This document shows, in pieces, positions 63,929-64,000 of a DNA stretch of 64,000 bases. Source of the stretch: Dipteris shenzhenensis. Taxonomy: Eukaryota; Polypodiophyta; Polypodiopsida; Gleicheniales. The translations under genes and the position numbers were made by a program. How positions within the stretch are numbered: the first letter of the stretch is position 1; every line of letters begins with the position of its first letter. The stretch lies in NCBI GenBank assembly GCA_047967505.1, contig CM106540.1, one strand, 5' to 3'. The notes beneath the pieces are model-generated. The model worked only from the letters and a program-made list of their open reading frames with translations, ran no database searches and was not told the DNA's origin.

Positions 63929-64000
63929 TGGCATCCTCTTCCATGTTTGAAAAATAGTTTTATTAAAAAGTTTGATGGGACAAACTTTTCTTTGTGTGGA
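63929..64000 (+). pseudogene. Start of Ty1/copia gag (partial, broken)
   Basis: An ATG opens MASSSMFEK, followed by TAG after nine codons. In a shifted frame the sequence reads SFIKKFDGTNFSLC, the hallmark start of plant copia Gag (KFDGTNF.LW). The window ends here. The early stop indicates a degenerate copy, or that translation starts elsewhere. Confidence 0.65.

Noticed and set aside
1-64000. tRNA, rRNA, CRISPR array or prokaryotic operon
   Set aside because: No tRNA cloverleaf or rRNA core motif was recognised by eye, no regularly spaced direct-repeat/spacer array exists, and gene organisation is eukaryotic repeat DNA.

Overview
This window looks like nuclear DNA from a land plant with a large, repeat-rich genome. 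The evidence is Ty3/gypsy and Ty1/copia retrotransposon fragments, Helitron-class elements, a Tourist-like MITE, a plant-type leucine-rich-repeat remnant, long AT-rich gene-free stretches and many CA/TG, GA/CT and AT microsatellites. No operon, ribosome-binding-site or compact-genome architecture is present. A gymnosperm, fern or lycophyte would fit, but the sequence alone does not decide the species. No rRNA, tRNA, CRISPR array or intact multi-exon host gene was recognised.

Layout. 0-9.5 kb: a dispersed repeat, a small intact GIY-YIG nuclease-like ORF on the minus strand, two long direct copies of an unknown repeat about 5 kb apart, a C-rich minisatellite and a purine-rich tract. 9.5-17.7 kb: mostly gene-free, with a (TG)n array, a 205-bp tandem duplication and several GGTGGCA/TGCCACC hairpins. 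17.7-20.5 kb: a decayed Ty3/gypsy element whose RNase H-like domain lies in front of gag, and whose gag runs directly into the middle of the reverse transcriptase. 20.6-21.9 kb: an unrecognised transposon-like coding block. 22.0-23.8 kb: a G-rich tract, then a long reading frame with several histone H3 tail-like motifs and ending in a clear histone H3 fold, then a foldback hairpin.

24-30.4 kb, minus strand: a decayed but nearly full-length Helitron-class gene set (possible RPA/OB protein, a helix-turn-helix-like ORF, N-terminal domain, Rep, PIF1-type helicase). 30.6-44 kb: almost no coding signal. It holds microsatellites, a 367-bp palindrome with relatives 4 kb away, a 59-bp tandem duplication and a 48-bp minisatellite, much of it strongly pyrimidine-biased on the plus strand. 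44-46.7 kb: four unrecognised ORFs. 46.8-47.6 kb: the helicase tail of a Helentron-type element fused to an apurinic-like endonuclease. 49.9-52.0 kb: an unrecognised gene-like block. 52.8-53.9 kb: a Helentron-type Rep domain with its HUH motif. 54.1-55.0 kb: a Ty3/gypsy pol remnant. 55.0-56.0 kb: an inverted copy of the first repeat and a MITE with TTA target duplication. 57.2-58.4 kb: a broken LRR gene. 62.3-64.0 kb: the 5' end of a Ty1/copia element (LTR end, tRNA-iMet primer site, leader, start of gag) running off the window.

The most interesting object is the histone H3-like frame at 22.3-23.3 kb. A complete H3 fold (171-aa ORF) follows, in the same frame, an upstream Pro/Gln-rich segment. 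The whole frame holds three separate H3-tail-like motifs and is interrupted by five stop codons, four of them TAG, that fit C-to-T decay of glutamine codons. The second is the intact 119-aa GIY-YIG nuclease-like ORF. The third is the presence of two clearly different Helitron-class Rep lineages in one window.
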